A DNA stretch of 64,000 bases from Martinezella hainanensis (GCF_900094555.1 NZ_FMAC01000012.1:62001-126000), one strand, 5' to 3'; counted from the stretch's first letter, positions 25,420 through 33,984 are shown. The notes: generated from the sequence alone by a model not told the origin. Numbers and translations are program-made.

Positions 25420-25443
25420 TGTGGCCGCCGATCGGCGGCCACA
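25420..25443. terminator. 24-base perfect palindrome, bidirectional terminator
   Basis: TGTGGCCGCC and GGCGGCCACA flank GATC, making a perfect palindrome over 25420-25443. It lies between the stop codons of two convergent genes (25407 and 25483). Confidence 0.75.
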
Positions 25444-25482
25444 AACTCTCTGCCGCGTTTGCCAATAGATTCATCGTCAACA

Positions 25483-26181
25483 TCAAGATGGGGTGACCGC
25501 ATAACGCAGATGGATCGCGCCATACGCCAGCGGCTCGCAGCTTTTGAGCGAGAGCTGGACTTTTCCCGCCAAACCTTCCTCACCATGTTCGACGATGCTC
25601 TGGCTTGCGGCGCGTCCGTCGAGAGCGGGCGCGATGATCAGGCTGATTTCATCGACAAGACCGGCAGCGAGGAAGGAGCCGTTGATCCCGGCGCCGCCTT
25701 CCAGCAACAGGCGTTTGATGCCGAGTTCGTGTTCCAGCGTATCAAGCATGGCGGCGAGGTCAGGCTGGGCTTGCTCAGAGACGATGTAGGAAATACCGTC
25801 GTCCGCGAGTTCGGCCAGATGGCTGTCCGGCACGTCGCTGCCGAGAAGGACGACGATGTGATCGCCATCGATTTCATTTGCGATGAAATGCAGCCTGCAG
25901 GAAATATCCATGGCAATGGCGAAATTGGCTGCTTTTCGATTGGCGAAATGAAAGGGGCGCGCCATCTTGCCGTGCTCGCGCGGTGGATGCGGGCTGCCCT
26001 TGCTCATCTCGGCCATCGTGATGCGCCCGACCATCCAGGCATCGCCTTCAAGCTTCTCGTGGCAGGATTGGTAGAGTGCCGTCCAGTCACCGAGCTTGCC
26101 GTCAGGGCTATGCGTCCAGCGGCTGGGATGCAGGCCGCCGTCCAGTGAGGAGACCATGTGGCAGATGACATAGGGCTTCAT
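25483..26181 (-). CDS. Dihydrofolate reductase family protein (RibD C-terminal-like)
   Basis: A 232-residue protein of the RibD_C/YwjB group. It starts MKPYVICHMVSSLDGGLHPS, carries a nucleotide-binding region VLLGSDVPDSHLAELADDGI, and ends with LGIKRLLLEGGAGINGSFLA, the GG-rich signature of this family. Such proteins reduce pteridine or flavin-precursor substrates with NADPH; the substrate here is not evident. The open frame extends to 26466 but ATG 26181 matches the family N-terminus. It is divergent from a LysR gene, which probably controls it. Confidence 0.88.
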   Translation of the reverse strand: MKPYVICHMVSSLDGGLHPSRWTHSPDGKLGDWTALYQSCHEKLEGDAWMVGRITMAEMSKGSPHPPREHGKMARPFHFANRKAANFAIAMDISCRLHFIANEIDGDHIVVLLGSDVPDSHLAELADDGISYIVSEQAQPDLAAMLDTLEHELGIKRLLLEGGAGINGSFLAAGLVDEISLIIAPALDGRAASQSIVEHGEEGLAGKVQLSLKSCEPLAYGAIHLRYAVTPS

Positions 26182-26468
26182 GATTGTGCCTTTCCCAGAT
26201 AATCCGTGTCGCTTACCTTCTCCAGCCGTGTCATTGGCGAGCTGTTTTCTTTTTCGGCGATCGCGATATGGCTCATGGCGCAATGAGGCCCGCCAAATAG
26301 TTTTCCGGCCTTTGATCGATGGCGGGAAACCGCTGCGCTTGGCGTCCATGTCCTGCGCCTCTTGAGGGAACTTGCTGCTTTCACGCCGTTCTTCAAGGCA
26401 CCTTAGACTTGCCGCATAACTGGGACCATACAATATAAATGGCATATAATTATATCTGGGGCTCATGA
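26182..26468. promoter_or_regulatory. Divergent promoter region with ATATAATTATAT palindrome
   Basis: The 287 bases between the dihydrofolate-reductase-family start and the LysR start contain an AT-rich patch with a perfect palindrome ATATAATTATAT at 26444-26455, just before the LysR ATG. It may be a promoter element or LysR box. No other gene is seen here. Confidence 0.45.
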
Positions 26469-27362
26469 ATGCAGCGGGAAGAACTGGTCGATCTCAACGC
26501 CTTTGCTGTTGTGGCCGAGGAAAAGAGCTTTACGCGCGCCGCCGCGAAACTCGGCACGTCGCAATCATCCCTCAGTCATACGATCCGACGTCTGGAGGCG
26601 CGGCTGGGCGTGCGCCTGCTGACGCGCACCACGCGTAATGTCGCTCCGACGGAAGCGGGCGAGCGCTTGCTTGCCACACTTGGCCCAGCCCTTGAAAGCA
26701 TTGACAGCGAGCTTGCTTCTTTGCGCGAGCTGCGCGAAAAACCGACGGGTACAATCCGTATCACCACCTCCGAGCACGCCGCCACCACTATTCTCTGGCC
26801 GGCCCTTGAAAGGCTCCTGCCGCAATATCCGGACATCCATATCGAGCTCAGCATCGATTCGAGCCTGCGTGATATCGTTGCCGATCGCTTCGACGCGGGC
26901 GTCCGGCTCGGCGAGGCGCTCGCCAAGGACATGATCGCGGTCAAGATCAGTCCTGATGTACGCATGGTCATCGTCAGTTCTCCGGCATATCTTGCGAAGC
27001 ATCCTGAGCCGAGAACGCCGAGCGACCTTGCCGAGCATAATTGCATCAATCTGCGCCTGCCGAGTTCCGGTGGCCTATATGCGTGGGAGCTGGAAAAGGA
27101 TGGGCGGGAGCTTCGTGCCAGGGTGGAAGGGCAGCTCGTCTTCAACAATGTCGGCATGATCGTGCGGGCTGCAAAGGCAGGGTTGGGTCTTGGTTTTGTC
27201 ATGGAGGACCATGTTGCTGCCGACGTGGCGGAGGGTCGGCTGGTGCGTGTCATGGAAGACTGGTGCGCGCCATTTTCCGGCTATCATCTCTATTATCCGA
27301 GCCGGCGACAGCCATCGGCCGCCTTCTCTCTGTTGGTCGAAGCGTTGCGCTATCGCGGCTAG
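26469..27362 (+). CDS. LysR family transcriptional regulator
   Basis: A 297-residue LysR-type regulator. The N-terminal HTH is FAVVAEEKSFTRAAAKLGTS followed by QSSLSHTIRRLEARLGVRLL. The effector domain begins about residue 90 (GTIRITTSEHAATTILWPAL) and ends with FSGYHLYYPSRRQPSAAF, as in the PecT/YafC-like subgroup. A GGGG lies about 8 bases before ATG 26469. It is divergent from the dihydrofolate-reductase-family gene and likely controls it. Confidence 0.9.
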   Translation: MQREELVDLNAFAVVAEEKSFTRAAAKLGTSQSSLSHTIRRLEARLGVRLLTRTTRNVAPTEAGERLLATLGPALESIDSELASLRELREKPTGTIRITTSEHAATTILWPALERLLPQYPDIHIELSIDSSLRDIVADRFDAGVRLGEALAKDMIAVKISPDVRMVIVSSPAYLAKHPEPRTPSDLAEHNCINLRLPSSGGLYAWELEKDGRELRARVEGQLVFNNVGMIVRAAKAGLGLGFVMEDHVAADVAEGRLVRVMEDWCAPFSGYHLYYPSRRQPSAAFSLLVEALRYRG

Positions 27363-27610
27363 CTGCTTCGTTGAGGGTCGAGCCGAGCTCGGTTGATCAT
27401 AAATCGTGCTGCGTATGTGGCCAAAGACATGTGGGCATGCGAGAGAACTGTTTCTCTCTGGCTACGCAGTTGCAAAATTGAACGATGCCCGGCTGATTAT
27501 CCGGATTTCCGAATTGTAAAATTGCAAATTGCTGCTTAATTCCTTTGTTGGATGCTCTTACATAGCGTGTAAAGTTATGTATCGGCTGCTAGCCGGCTGG
27601 GGGACTATGC

Positions 27611-28612
27611 ATGCATCTTGATGACTATGCCGCACTCGGCCGCTCGGAGTTGCGTGTCAGTCCGCTTGCGCTCGGAACCATGACTTTCGATGAGGGTTTT
27701 GCCCGGCAGTCGCGTGAAAATCAGCCCGCGGCGGTTTTGGCGCGTTATCTCGAACTCGGTGGAAATTATCTCGACACTGGCAACGGAGCTATGAAAGCGG
27801 GTGGCCAGACGGTTGTCGGCAGCTATGTCGCGCAGAACTCGATCAGGCGCGATCGTCTTGTCATCGCCGCTAAGTTCAATGTCGAGCGGCATGGTGGAAC
27901 GTTTGGCCGCAAAGCCGTGATAGCTGGTTTCGAACAGGCCCTTCGACGGTTGCGTACCGACTATCTCGACCTTTATTGGCTGGACAACTGGGATATACAG
28001 GCGCCTTTGGAAGAGATGCTGGAGGCGCTCCACAATCTCGTCCAGTCGGGAAAACTACGCTATTTCGGCATTTCCGATACGCCGGCCTGGAAGGTGGCGC
28101 ATGCCCATCTCTTGTCACAGTCCAACGGTTGGGCTCCGTTCATCGGTCTGCAGATCGAATATTCGCTGGCCGCGCGGCTATTTGAAATCGAGCTTATTCC
28201 TCTGGCGCGCGGATTGGGGCTTGGCGTCGTCTCGCACTCGCCGTTGAGCGGCGGTCTCATCAGTGGTCAATATACGCGCGCCAACAATGCGGGCGTGGGG
28301 ATGGGGCACGCGGCGCAACTGGCGCAAAGACCTGATGCTCAGGATCTCGAGATCGTCGACGCCTTGTTCCGCGTTGCCGATGAACTCGGTACGACCACCG
28401 CACGCGTCGCTCTTGCCTGGGCAATGGCGCGGCTGGGTGTATCTTCAACGATTATCGGCGTCCATACGCTGGAACAACTCAATGAGGATATCGGCGCGCT
28501 AGAGGTCCGGCTTTCGCCGGAGCAGACCGCGACTTTGGACGCACTTACTATCCCCAATCCCGTTGTTGCCCTGCCATTACAAAATGCAGCACCGCTGTGC
28601 TGCGTGGACTGA
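27611..28612 (+). CDS. Aldo/keto reductase
   Basis: A 333-residue aldo/keto reductase, distinct from the one at 24418. The tetrad region departs from the norm: YLDTGNGAMKAG stands where DTAxxYG is usual, so the catalytic Tyr is not evident; Lys is in VIAAKFNVE, and LDLYWLDNWD has no His at the expected place (usual form LYQxHxxD). The cofactor segment is STIIGVHTLEQLNEDIGALE. The changed active site suggests an altered substrate or a non-classical member. The upstream 248 bases (27363-27610) hold repeated TTGCAAAATTG-like words but no gene. It stands alone. Confidence 0.83.
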   Translation: MHLDDYAALGRSELRVSPLALGTMTFDEGFARQSRENQPAAVLARYLELGGNYLDTGNGAMKAGGQTVVGSYVAQNSIRRDRLVIAAKFNVERHGGTFGRKAVIAGFEQALRRLRTDYLDLYWLDNWDIQAPLEEMLEALHNLVQSGKLRYFGISDTPAWKVAHAHLLSQSNGWAPFIGLQIEYSLAARLFEIELIPLARGLGLGVVSHSPLSGGLISGQYTRANNAGVGMGHAAQLAQRPDAQDLEIVDALFRVADELGTTTARVALAWAMARLGVSSTIIGVHTLEQLNEDIGALEVRLSPEQTATLDALTIPNPVVALPLQNAAPLCCVD

Positions 28613-28946
28613 ACCGCGGCTTGCCAATGGTGGCGGACGCCGGCATCCGCTGACGACGTGATAGCTTTCCTTATCGGCGGACTGGCCTATCTAACATCTC
28701 GGTCGTTTAAAGGAGGCTTTGCATGAGCGGCAGAGCACAGTCACCGAATGCCCATTGGAATGTATTGCGCTCACAGTTGCAGCCATCGACAGATGAATGC
28801 GCGCGATAGCCTCAAAAAGGCTATTTTCTACCAGCACCAATAGTACATTCTGCTCTGCAAGCCACGCATTGCCGCCCTACTTCATTGTTCATGGTCTCGG
28901 TGGAACGCCGATACCTCCTCTTTTGAAAAGCTCAGGGAGATAAGAA
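28613..28946. other. Intergenic region with a near-palindrome and a 28-codon ORF
   Basis: This 334-base stretch holds an 18-base near-palindrome at 28633-28650 (GCGGACGCCGGCATCCGC, one mismatched pair), which may terminate the upstream gene, and the short ORF described separately. The remainder (28810-28946) should carry the CsbD promoter; no clear element was recognised. Confidence 0.5.
28723..28809 (+). CDS. Possible 28-residue micro-ORF with strong ribosome site
   Basis: ATG 28723 is preceded by AAAGGAGG with a 6-base spacer, one of the best ribosome sites in the window, and the frame runs 28 codons to TAG. The peptide starts MSGRAQSPNAHWNVLRSQLQ. No family is recognised. It could be a leader peptide, a micro-protein or the remnant of a decayed gene. 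Codon choice is not informative at this length. Confidence 0.35.
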   Translation: MSGRAQSPNAHWNVLRSQLQPSTDECAR

Positions 28947-29126
28947 ATGGACAAGAACCGTGTCAAAGGCGCAGTCAAGGAAGCAAGCGGCTCCATCAAG
29001 GAGGCCGCAGGAAAGCTGACGGGAAATAGTCGGCTCAAGATGGAAGGTGTCGCCGAGAAGGTCGAAGGCAAGATCCTGACGCAAGTCGGCAAGGCCAAGG
29101 ACGCCATCAGACACGCGCTTCGCTGA
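28947..29126 (+). CDS. CsbD-family stress protein
   Basis: A 59-residue protein starting MDKNRVKGAVKEASGSIKEA, then GKLTGNSRLKMEGVAEKVEG, the CsbD pattern (VKG..KE..G..KE..GK.TG...L..EG...K..G). CsbD proteins are abundant, highly charged helical stress proteins of unknown mechanism, usually under general stress control. In alphaproteobacteria that would be EcfG; no clear EcfG promoter was identified. CAGGGAGA precedes ATG 28947. It is followed 45 bases later by the BON-domain gene. Confidence 0.9.
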   Translation: MDKNRVKGAVKEASGSIKEAAGKLTGNSRLKMEGVAEKVEGKILTQVGKAKDAIRHALR

Positions 29127-29171
29127 CGCCAAGCGCGCGAAACTTTGCATCCGCGTTTATCGAGGCTTCCA

Positions 29172-29516
29172 ATGCTTTTCCTGGCCAAGTCCCCATCGCT
29201 GACGACATCGTCGGATCGTTATGCAACCTGTGCGGCGATCCGCTGCCTCATCGCCTATGCCGAAGGACTTGAGGATTGTCATATCGATGTTGCCGCCATT
29301 GAAGGCGCAATCGTTCTCTCCGGCGTGGCATCGAACGATGAAGCGCGACAGCAGGCCATTGCGATAGCTTCCGGATATGTCAGGACCCGCATCGTCAGCA
29401 ACATCACCCTCCGGGCTGATCGCGACCCTTTCAGCCATCCGCAGATCGACCTGTCGAATTCCCCCGCGCCGTCCGGGCAGACCGCGGCGCCCAAAACGCC
29501 GAAGGAGACGTCATGA
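29172..29516 (+). CDS. BON-domain-like small protein
   Basis: A 114-residue protein. The region from about residue 20 to 75 (AIRCLIAYAEGLEDCHIDVA, then AIEGAIVLSGVASNDEARQQ) follows the BON pattern: a helix, a strand with V.V..G.V.L.G.V, then a helix with A..IA. The C-terminal 30 residues are a Pro/Ser/Thr-rich tail. BON domains bind phospholipid or act in envelope and osmotic stress. GAGG lies 7 bases before ATG 29172; a start at 29145 is also open. The stop overlaps the DUF992 start (ATGA at 29513-29516), so the two are coupled. Confidence 0.75.
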   Translation: MLFLAKSPSLTTSSDRYATCAAIRCLIAYAEGLEDCHIDVAAIEGAIVLSGVASNDEARQQAIAIASGYVRTRIVSNITLRADRDPFSHPQIDLSNSPAPSGQTAAPKTPKETS

Positions 29517-30025
29517 AAAAATTCATTATAGCGACCGCGGCAATTGCAGTCGCCTTTGGTTCTGCGGCTTCCGCTGCCAGCACCCATTCCAAAAGGCAGT
29601 CGACACAAGTGGTGTCCGAGCCGAAGCAAAGGCTCGGAACGCTGTCCTGCGAGGTCGCCGGTGGCGTCGGCATGATCATCGGGTCGAACAAGGCGATCAG
29701 CTGCACTTTCAAGCAGCGAACTGGCAGAGTTGAACGCTATACCGGAACGATCGGCAAGCTTGGCATCGATATCGGGGTCACCCGCAAGACCTATCTGAGC
29801 TGGGTCGTCGTCAATACCGCGCCGACGCGTGTCGGCGACGGCGCTCTGGCGGGCACCTATGTCGGTGCTTCGGCGGGCGCTTCCGTAGGCCTTGGCCTCG
29901 GCGCGAATGCTCTGGTGGGCGGCAATTCCAAGAATTTCGCCCTGCAACCGTTGAGCGCGGAAGCGGGAACTGGCCTGAACGTCGCAGCCGGCGTCTCGCG
30001 CCTGCAACTGCAGTCTGCCCGCTGA
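29513..30025 (+). CDS. DUF992 exported protein
   Basis: A 170-residue protein with a signal peptide (MKKFIIATAAIAVAFGSAAS, cleavage after SAA or ASA) and a mature DUF992 domain: RLGTLSCEVAGGVGMIIGSN, then ISCTFKQRTGRVERYTGTIG, IDIGVT and GTYVGASAGASVGLGLGANA. DUF992 proteins are periplasmic or outer-membrane-associated proteins of rhizobia with unknown role. Its ATG overlaps the BON gene by four bases. A strong terminator follows at 30056. Confidence 0.88.
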   Translation: MKKFIIATAAIAVAFGSAASAASTHSKRQSTQVVSEPKQRLGTLSCEVAGGVGMIIGSNKAISCTFKQRTGRVERYTGTIGKLGIDIGVTRKTYLSWVVVNTAPTRVGDGALAGTYVGASAGASVGLGLGANALVGGNSKNFALQPLSAEAGTGLNVAAGVSRLQLQSAR

Positions 30026-30055
30026 AGTCCGTAGTGCGTTTGGAAATCACCTCAT

Positions 30056-30090
30056 GCCCGGACGCGACCTGAATTCGATCGCGTCCGGGC
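30056..30090. terminator. 12-bp perfect hairpin between DUF992 and katG
   Basis: GCCCGGACGCGA (30056-30067) pairs with TCGCGTCCGGGC (30079-30090) around an 11-base loop. It lies between the stops of the convergent DUF992 and katG genes and is expected to end both transcripts. Confidence 0.8.
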
Positions 30091-30106
30091 CTGTTATTCA
30101 GTCACT

Positions 30107-32299
30107 TCAAGCGATGTCGAAGCGGTCGGCGTTCATGACCTTGGTCCATGCAGCAACGAAGTCCTGCACGAACTTCTTCTCGGCATCGGCCTGGCCATAG
30201 ACTTCGGCGATCGCACGCAGCTGCGAGTTGGAGCCGAAGACGAGATCGGCGCGCGTTGCGGTCCACTTCACGTCGCCGGTCGCGCGGTCGCGGCCTTCGA
30301 AGACATCCTTGGCGTCCGAAACCGCCTTCCACTCCGTGCCCATGTCGAGCAGGTTCACGAAGAAGTCGTTGGTCAGGGTTTCCGGACGCTTGGTGAAGAC
30401 GCCGTGCTGGCTTTGGCCGACGTTGGCGTTCAGTGCGCGCAGGCCGCCGATGAGGGCCGTCATTTCCGGAGCCGTCAGCGTCAGCAGCTGTGCCTTGTCG
30501 ATCAGCAGCTCTTCAGAAGAGACGGTGTAGGCCCGCCGCTGGTAGTTGCGGAAACCGTCGACGATCGGCTCGAGAACGGCAAAGGCCTCGACATCGGTCT
30601 GTTCCTGCGTCGCATCCGTGCGGCCTGCAGAGAAGGGCACGACCATGTCATGGCCGGCTTTCTTGGCGGCCTGTTCGATCGCGACCGAGCCGCCGAGAAC
30701 GATTAGGTCGGCCAGCGATACCTTCTTGCCTTGGGCATCGTTGAACTTCTTCTGGATGCCTTCGAGCGTCTGCAACACGGAAGCGAGCTGGGCCGGTTGG
30801 TTGGCTTCCCAGTCCTTCTGCGGCGCAAGACGGATGCGAGCGCCGTTTGCGCCGCCGCGCTTGTCGGAGCCGCGGAAGGTAGAAGCAGAAGCCCAGGCCG
30901 TCGAGACCAGCTGCGGGATTGTCAGGCCCGATGCGGCAATCTCGCCCTTGAGGGCAGCGATATCGCCGGCATCGATCGATCCGTGACCGGCAGCCGGGAT
31001 CGGGTCTTGCCAGATGAGCTCTTCGCTCGGCACTTCCGGGCCGAGATAGCGCACGCGCGGACCCATGTCGCGGTGGGTCAGCTTGAACCATGCGCGGGCA
31101 AAGGCATCGGCGAACTCGTCCGGATTTTCGAAGAAGCGGCGAGAGATCTTCTCATAGGCCGGATCGAAGCGCAGGGCGAGATCGGTCGTCAGCATCGACG
31201 GGGCATGGCGCTTGGACTTGTCGTGTGCATCCGGGATCGAACCGGCGCCGGCGCCGTGCTTCGGTACCCACTGATGAGCGCCTGCCGGGCTCTTCGTCAG
31301 TTCCCATTCGTAGCCGAACAGGTTCCAGAAGAAGTTGTTGCTCCACTTGGTCGGCGTCGAGGTCCAGGTGACTTCGAGCCCGCTGCCGATCGTGTCGCCG
31401 CCCTTGCCGCTGCGGAAGCTGTTCTTCCAGCCGAGGCCCTGTTCTTCGATACCGGCTGCTTCCGGCTCGGGGCCGACATGGGCGGCATCGCCAGCGCCAT
31501 GGGTCTTGCCGAAGGTGTGGCCGCCGGCAATGAGAGCCACGGTTTCTTCGTCGTTCATGGCCATGCGGGCGAAGGTTTCGCGGATGTCACGGGCAGCTGC
31601 GAGCGGGTCCGGATTGCCGTTCGGGCCTTCCGGATTGACATAGATGAGGCCCATCTGCACGGCTGCGAGCGGGTTTTCCAGATCGCGGTCACCGCTGTAG
31701 CGCTTGTCGCCGAGCCAGGTATCTTCCGCGCCCCAGTAGATGTCTTCTTCCGGCTCCCAGATGTCTTCGCGACCGCCGCCGAAGCCGAAGGTCTTGAAGC
31801 CCATGGATTCCAGCGCGACATTGCCCGTCAGGATCAGCAGGTCAGCCCAGGAGATGCTGTTGCCGTATTTCTGCTTGAGCGGCCAAAGCAGGCGGCGGGC
31901 CTTGTCGAGATTGACGTTGTCCGGCCAGCTGTTGAGCGGCGCGAAACGCTGCGTTCCGGAGGAAGCGCCGCCGCGGCCGTCGCCCGTTCGGTAGGTGCCG
32001 GCGCTGTGCCAGGCCATGCGGATGAACAGCGGACCGTAGTGACCGAAGTCAGCCGGCCACCACTCCTGCGAATCCGTCATAAGGGCGGTGAGGTCCTTTT
32101 TCAGGGCCTCCAGATCGAGCTTCTTGAATTCCTCAGCGTAGTTGAACGCCTTGCCCATCGGGCTGGAAAGGGCCGAATTCTGGTGAAGAATCCGAAGGTT
32201 CAGCTGATTCGGCCACCAGTCGCGGTTCGAACGGGCCGAAACGCTCGTGTTTCCATGCGGAAACGGACACTTGCCGGCATTTTCGACTTTCGTATCCAT
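30107..32299 (-). CDS. katG: Catalase-peroxidase KatG
   Basis: A 730-residue bifunctional haem catalase-peroxidase, full length for the family. It decomposes hydrogen peroxide and oxidises small donors. The distal pocket is Arg94, Trp97 and His98 in RMAWHSAGTYR; Tyr220 in MGLIYVNPEGP and Met246 complete the Trp-Tyr-Met adduct; the proximal haem ligand is His261 in GGHTFGKTHG. A second peroxidase-like domain follows from about residue 430. It has no export signal. It is divergent from oxyR with 341 bases between, the classic rhizobial arrangement in which oxidised OxyR activates katG. Confidence 0.97.
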   Translation of the reverse strand: MDTKVENAGKCPFPHGNTSVSARSNRDWWPNQLNLRILHQNSALSSPMGKAFNYAEEFKKLDLEALKKDLTALMTDSQEWWPADFGHYGPLFIRMAWHSAGTYRTGDGRGGASSGTQRFAPLNSWPDNVNLDKARRLLWPLKQKYGNSISWADLLILTGNVALESMGFKTFGFGGGREDIWEPEEDIYWGAEDTWLGDKRYSGDRDLENPLAAVQMGLIYVNPEGPNGNPDPLAAARDIRETFARMAMNDEETVALIAGGHTFGKTHGAGDAAHVGPEPEAAGIEEQGLGWKNSFRSGKGGDTIGSGLEVTWTSTPTKWSNNFFWNLFGYEWELTKSPAGAHQWVPKHGAGAGSIPDAHDKSKRHAPSMLTTDLALRFDPAYEKISRRFFENPDEFADAFARAWFKLTHRDMGPRVRYLGPEVPSEELIWQDPIPAAGHGSIDAGDIAALKGEIAASGLTIPQLVSTAWASASTFRGSDKRGGANGARIRLAPQKDWEANQPAQLASVLQTLEGIQKKFNDAQGKKVSLADLIVLGGSVAIEQAAKKAGHDMVVPFSAGRTDATQEQTDVEAFAVLEPIVDGFRNYQRRAYTVSSEELLIDKAQLLTLTAPEMTALIGGLRALNANVGQSQHGVFTKRPETLTNDFFVNLLDMGTEWKAVSDAKDVFEGRDRATGDVKWTATRADLVFGSNSQLRAIAEVYGQADAEKKFVQDFVAAWTKVMNADRFDIA

Positions 32300-32640
32300 A
32301 ATTTTCTCCCTTACGATGATTTGAATTGTGATGACCGGAGAAGGAGCTTTGCCAGCCCGCCGGGAAGTGGCCCGGTTCTAAAACGGGTATGGCAGCGACA
32401 TGTCAGACGCATGAATCTCTCGTTGTTCTGGCCTCGCATGAAACGGAGGCGCGGAAGCAGGCAAAGCTTGGGTAGCCTGCCTTCCGACCGGCCCGTGCAT
32501 CGATGAACTGAACGCAGTCAATGCTCTCAATGTGAGCTTCATGTGACAGGCGGCCGCATCTCATCTCTGCTGCGGCACTATAGCCAAGGCTTTCCATTAA
32601 TTTAAGTTGGATTTCCTGATTGGTGCGATAAGGTGGGCTT
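32300..32640. promoter_or_regulatory. katG-oxyR divergent promoter region
   Basis: The 341 bases hold both promoters. An ACTATAG motif at about 32577-32583, followed by an AT-rich patch near 32597-32610 about 30-45 bases before the oxyR ATG, is a plausible part of an OxyR site, but the full four-element ATAG/CTAT consensus is not present. No gene is seen. Confidence 0.5.
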
Positions 32641-33651
32641 ATGGCAAACTTCACGCTTAAACAGCTTCGCTATTTCGAAGCGCTGGCCCGGCTCGGCCAC
32701 TTCGGACGCGCCGCCGATCTATGCGCGATCTCTCAGCCCGCCTTGTCGATGCAGATCAAGGAATTGGAGGAGCAGCTCGGCACGAACCTCTTCGAAAGAG
32801 GCGCGCGCCAGGTCCGGTTGACCAATTTCGGGGAGGCCTTCGCGATCCGTGTCCGCGACATCCTGCGCTCGGTCGACGAACTGGGAGACCTTGCCCGCGC
32901 GTCGCATAATCAGCCTGTGGGTAGGCTGCGTATTGGCATTATCCCGACGGTCGCGCCCTATCTGCTGCCGAGCATCATCGGCAATCTCTCCCGCATCTAT
33001 GACGGGCTTGATATTCATGTGCGCGAAACCCTGACCTCGAAATTGGTCGAGGAATTGGAGGAGGGGAGGCTGGATACGGCGATCGTGGCTTTACCCATCT
33101 CCGAGGCATCCCTTACGGAAGTGCCGCTGTTTGCGGAAAACTTCGTGCTGGTGCGGCCAAGCGAAGATGAGGGCAAGCCAGTGCCCAACCGGGAAGCGCT
33201 TCGCGAAATGCGGCTGTTGTTGCTCGAGGAGGGGCATTGCTTCCGTGACCAGGCGCTTTCCTTCTGCAATATACAGTCGGCGCTCCCACGGGAATTGATG
33301 GATGGAAGTTCGCTGTCGACGCTGGTGCAGATGGTCAGCGCCGGCATCGGCGTCACCCTGATACCGGAGATGGCGGTTGCTGTGGAAACGCGCTCAGCCT
33401 CGGTTTCGACCGTGCGTTTCCAAAGTCCGCAGCCGTCGCGAACGATCGGCATGATCTGGCGCAGGACGAGCCCTCTGACCAAACAGCTCCTGCAGATTTC
33501 CGAAGTGGTGCGCGAAGCGGCCGACGCCATGCGCGAGCAACATGATTCGATCTGGCGTGCGCAGGATCTGGAGCTCAATGGCCGATTACACCTGCCGGCT
33601 GCTCGACGCCCAGGCTTTGGTGCCGTCGATGACCCAGCGTCGCGCCGGTAG
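32641..33651 (+). CDS. oxyR: Hydrogen-peroxide-inducible regulator OxyR
   Basis: A 336-residue LysR-type regulator. The HTH is FEALARLGHFGRAADLCAIS followed by QPALSMQIKELEEQLGTNLF. The redox pair is conserved: Cys200 and Cys209 in EEGHCFRDQALSFC, the same nine-residue spacing as Cys199 and Cys208 of E. coli OxyR, which form a disulfide in response to peroxide. The C-terminal 30 residues are an extension over the usual 305. It is divergent from katG, its expected main target, and probably represses its own gene when reduced. Confidence 0.95.
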   Translation: MANFTLKQLRYFEALARLGHFGRAADLCAISQPALSMQIKELEEQLGTNLFERGARQVRLTNFGEAFAIRVRDILRSVDELGDLARASHNQPVGRLRIGIIPTVAPYLLPSIIGNLSRIYDGLDIHVRETLTSKLVEELEEGRLDTAIVALPISEASLTEVPLFAENFVLVRPSEDEGKPVPNREALREMRLLLLEEGHCFRDQALSFCNIQSALPRELMDGSSLSTLVQMVSAGIGVTLIPEMAVAVETRSASVSTVRFQSPQPSRTIGMIWRRTSPLTKQLLQISEVVREAADAMREQHDSIWRAQDLELNGRLHLPAARRPGFGAVDDPASRR

Positions 33652-33706
33652 TGCTCGCATCCCGTGTTAACGCTGTTCGAATCTTTTCCACAGGCTGGGA
33701 TATTTC

Positions 33707-33733
33707 AAACGATTGAAAATATTTTAATCGTTT
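33707..33733. promoter_or_regulatory. AT-rich inverted repeat upstream of a 58-residue ORF
   Basis: AAACGATT (33707-33714) and AATCGTTT (33726-33733) are perfect inverted arms flanking the palindrome AAAATATTTT (33716-33725), with one extra G. The local base composition is far more AT-rich than the flanks. It lies about 75 bases before the small gene start and could be an operator or a promoter element. Confidence 0.55.
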
Positions 33734-33807
33734 AAATAATTTAATGCCTTGATTTACAAAGAAACTCTTCCATGTCATGCCAGTGACGCATGACAATGGA
33801 GGTCGTG

Positions 33808-33984
33808 ATGCAAGAGTTTGAAAACGTAAGAAATGAAATTCCTACGTATGTAATTGATCGCCTCGAAAATGAGTGGCGGGTGATGCAGACTCAGAATGTG
33901 CAGCTGGAAACCGGGCTGCGGGCTGAAACGTCGGCAGATACTGCGCCTGCAACGACCGATAGTCTCGCATCCCTCGATAAGTAG
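33808..33984 (+). CDS. Hypothetical 58-residue protein
   Basis: ATG 33808 has GGAGG 6 bases upstream (AATGGAGGTCGTG), and the frame gives 58 residues starting MQEFENVRNEIPTYVIDRLE. The N-terminal half is acidic and helical with aromatic residues; the C-terminal half is rich in T, A, S and D. An ATG at 33790 in frame is possible but the ribosome site fits 33808. No family is recognised. A terminator-like hairpin lies downstream at 34086-34108, which supports a real transcription unit. Confidence 0.5.
   Translation: MQEFENVRNEIPTYVIDRLENEWRVMQTQNVQLETGLRAETSADTAPATTDSLASLDK

Noticed and set aside
30731..32506. 591-codon open frame on the plus strand
   Set aside because: Antisense to katG, which is complete and well conserved.
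32300..32640. Full OxyR consensus site in the katG-oxyR gap
   Set aside because: Only one ACTATAG-like word is seen; the four spaced ATAG/CTAT elements are not present, so no exact site is called.
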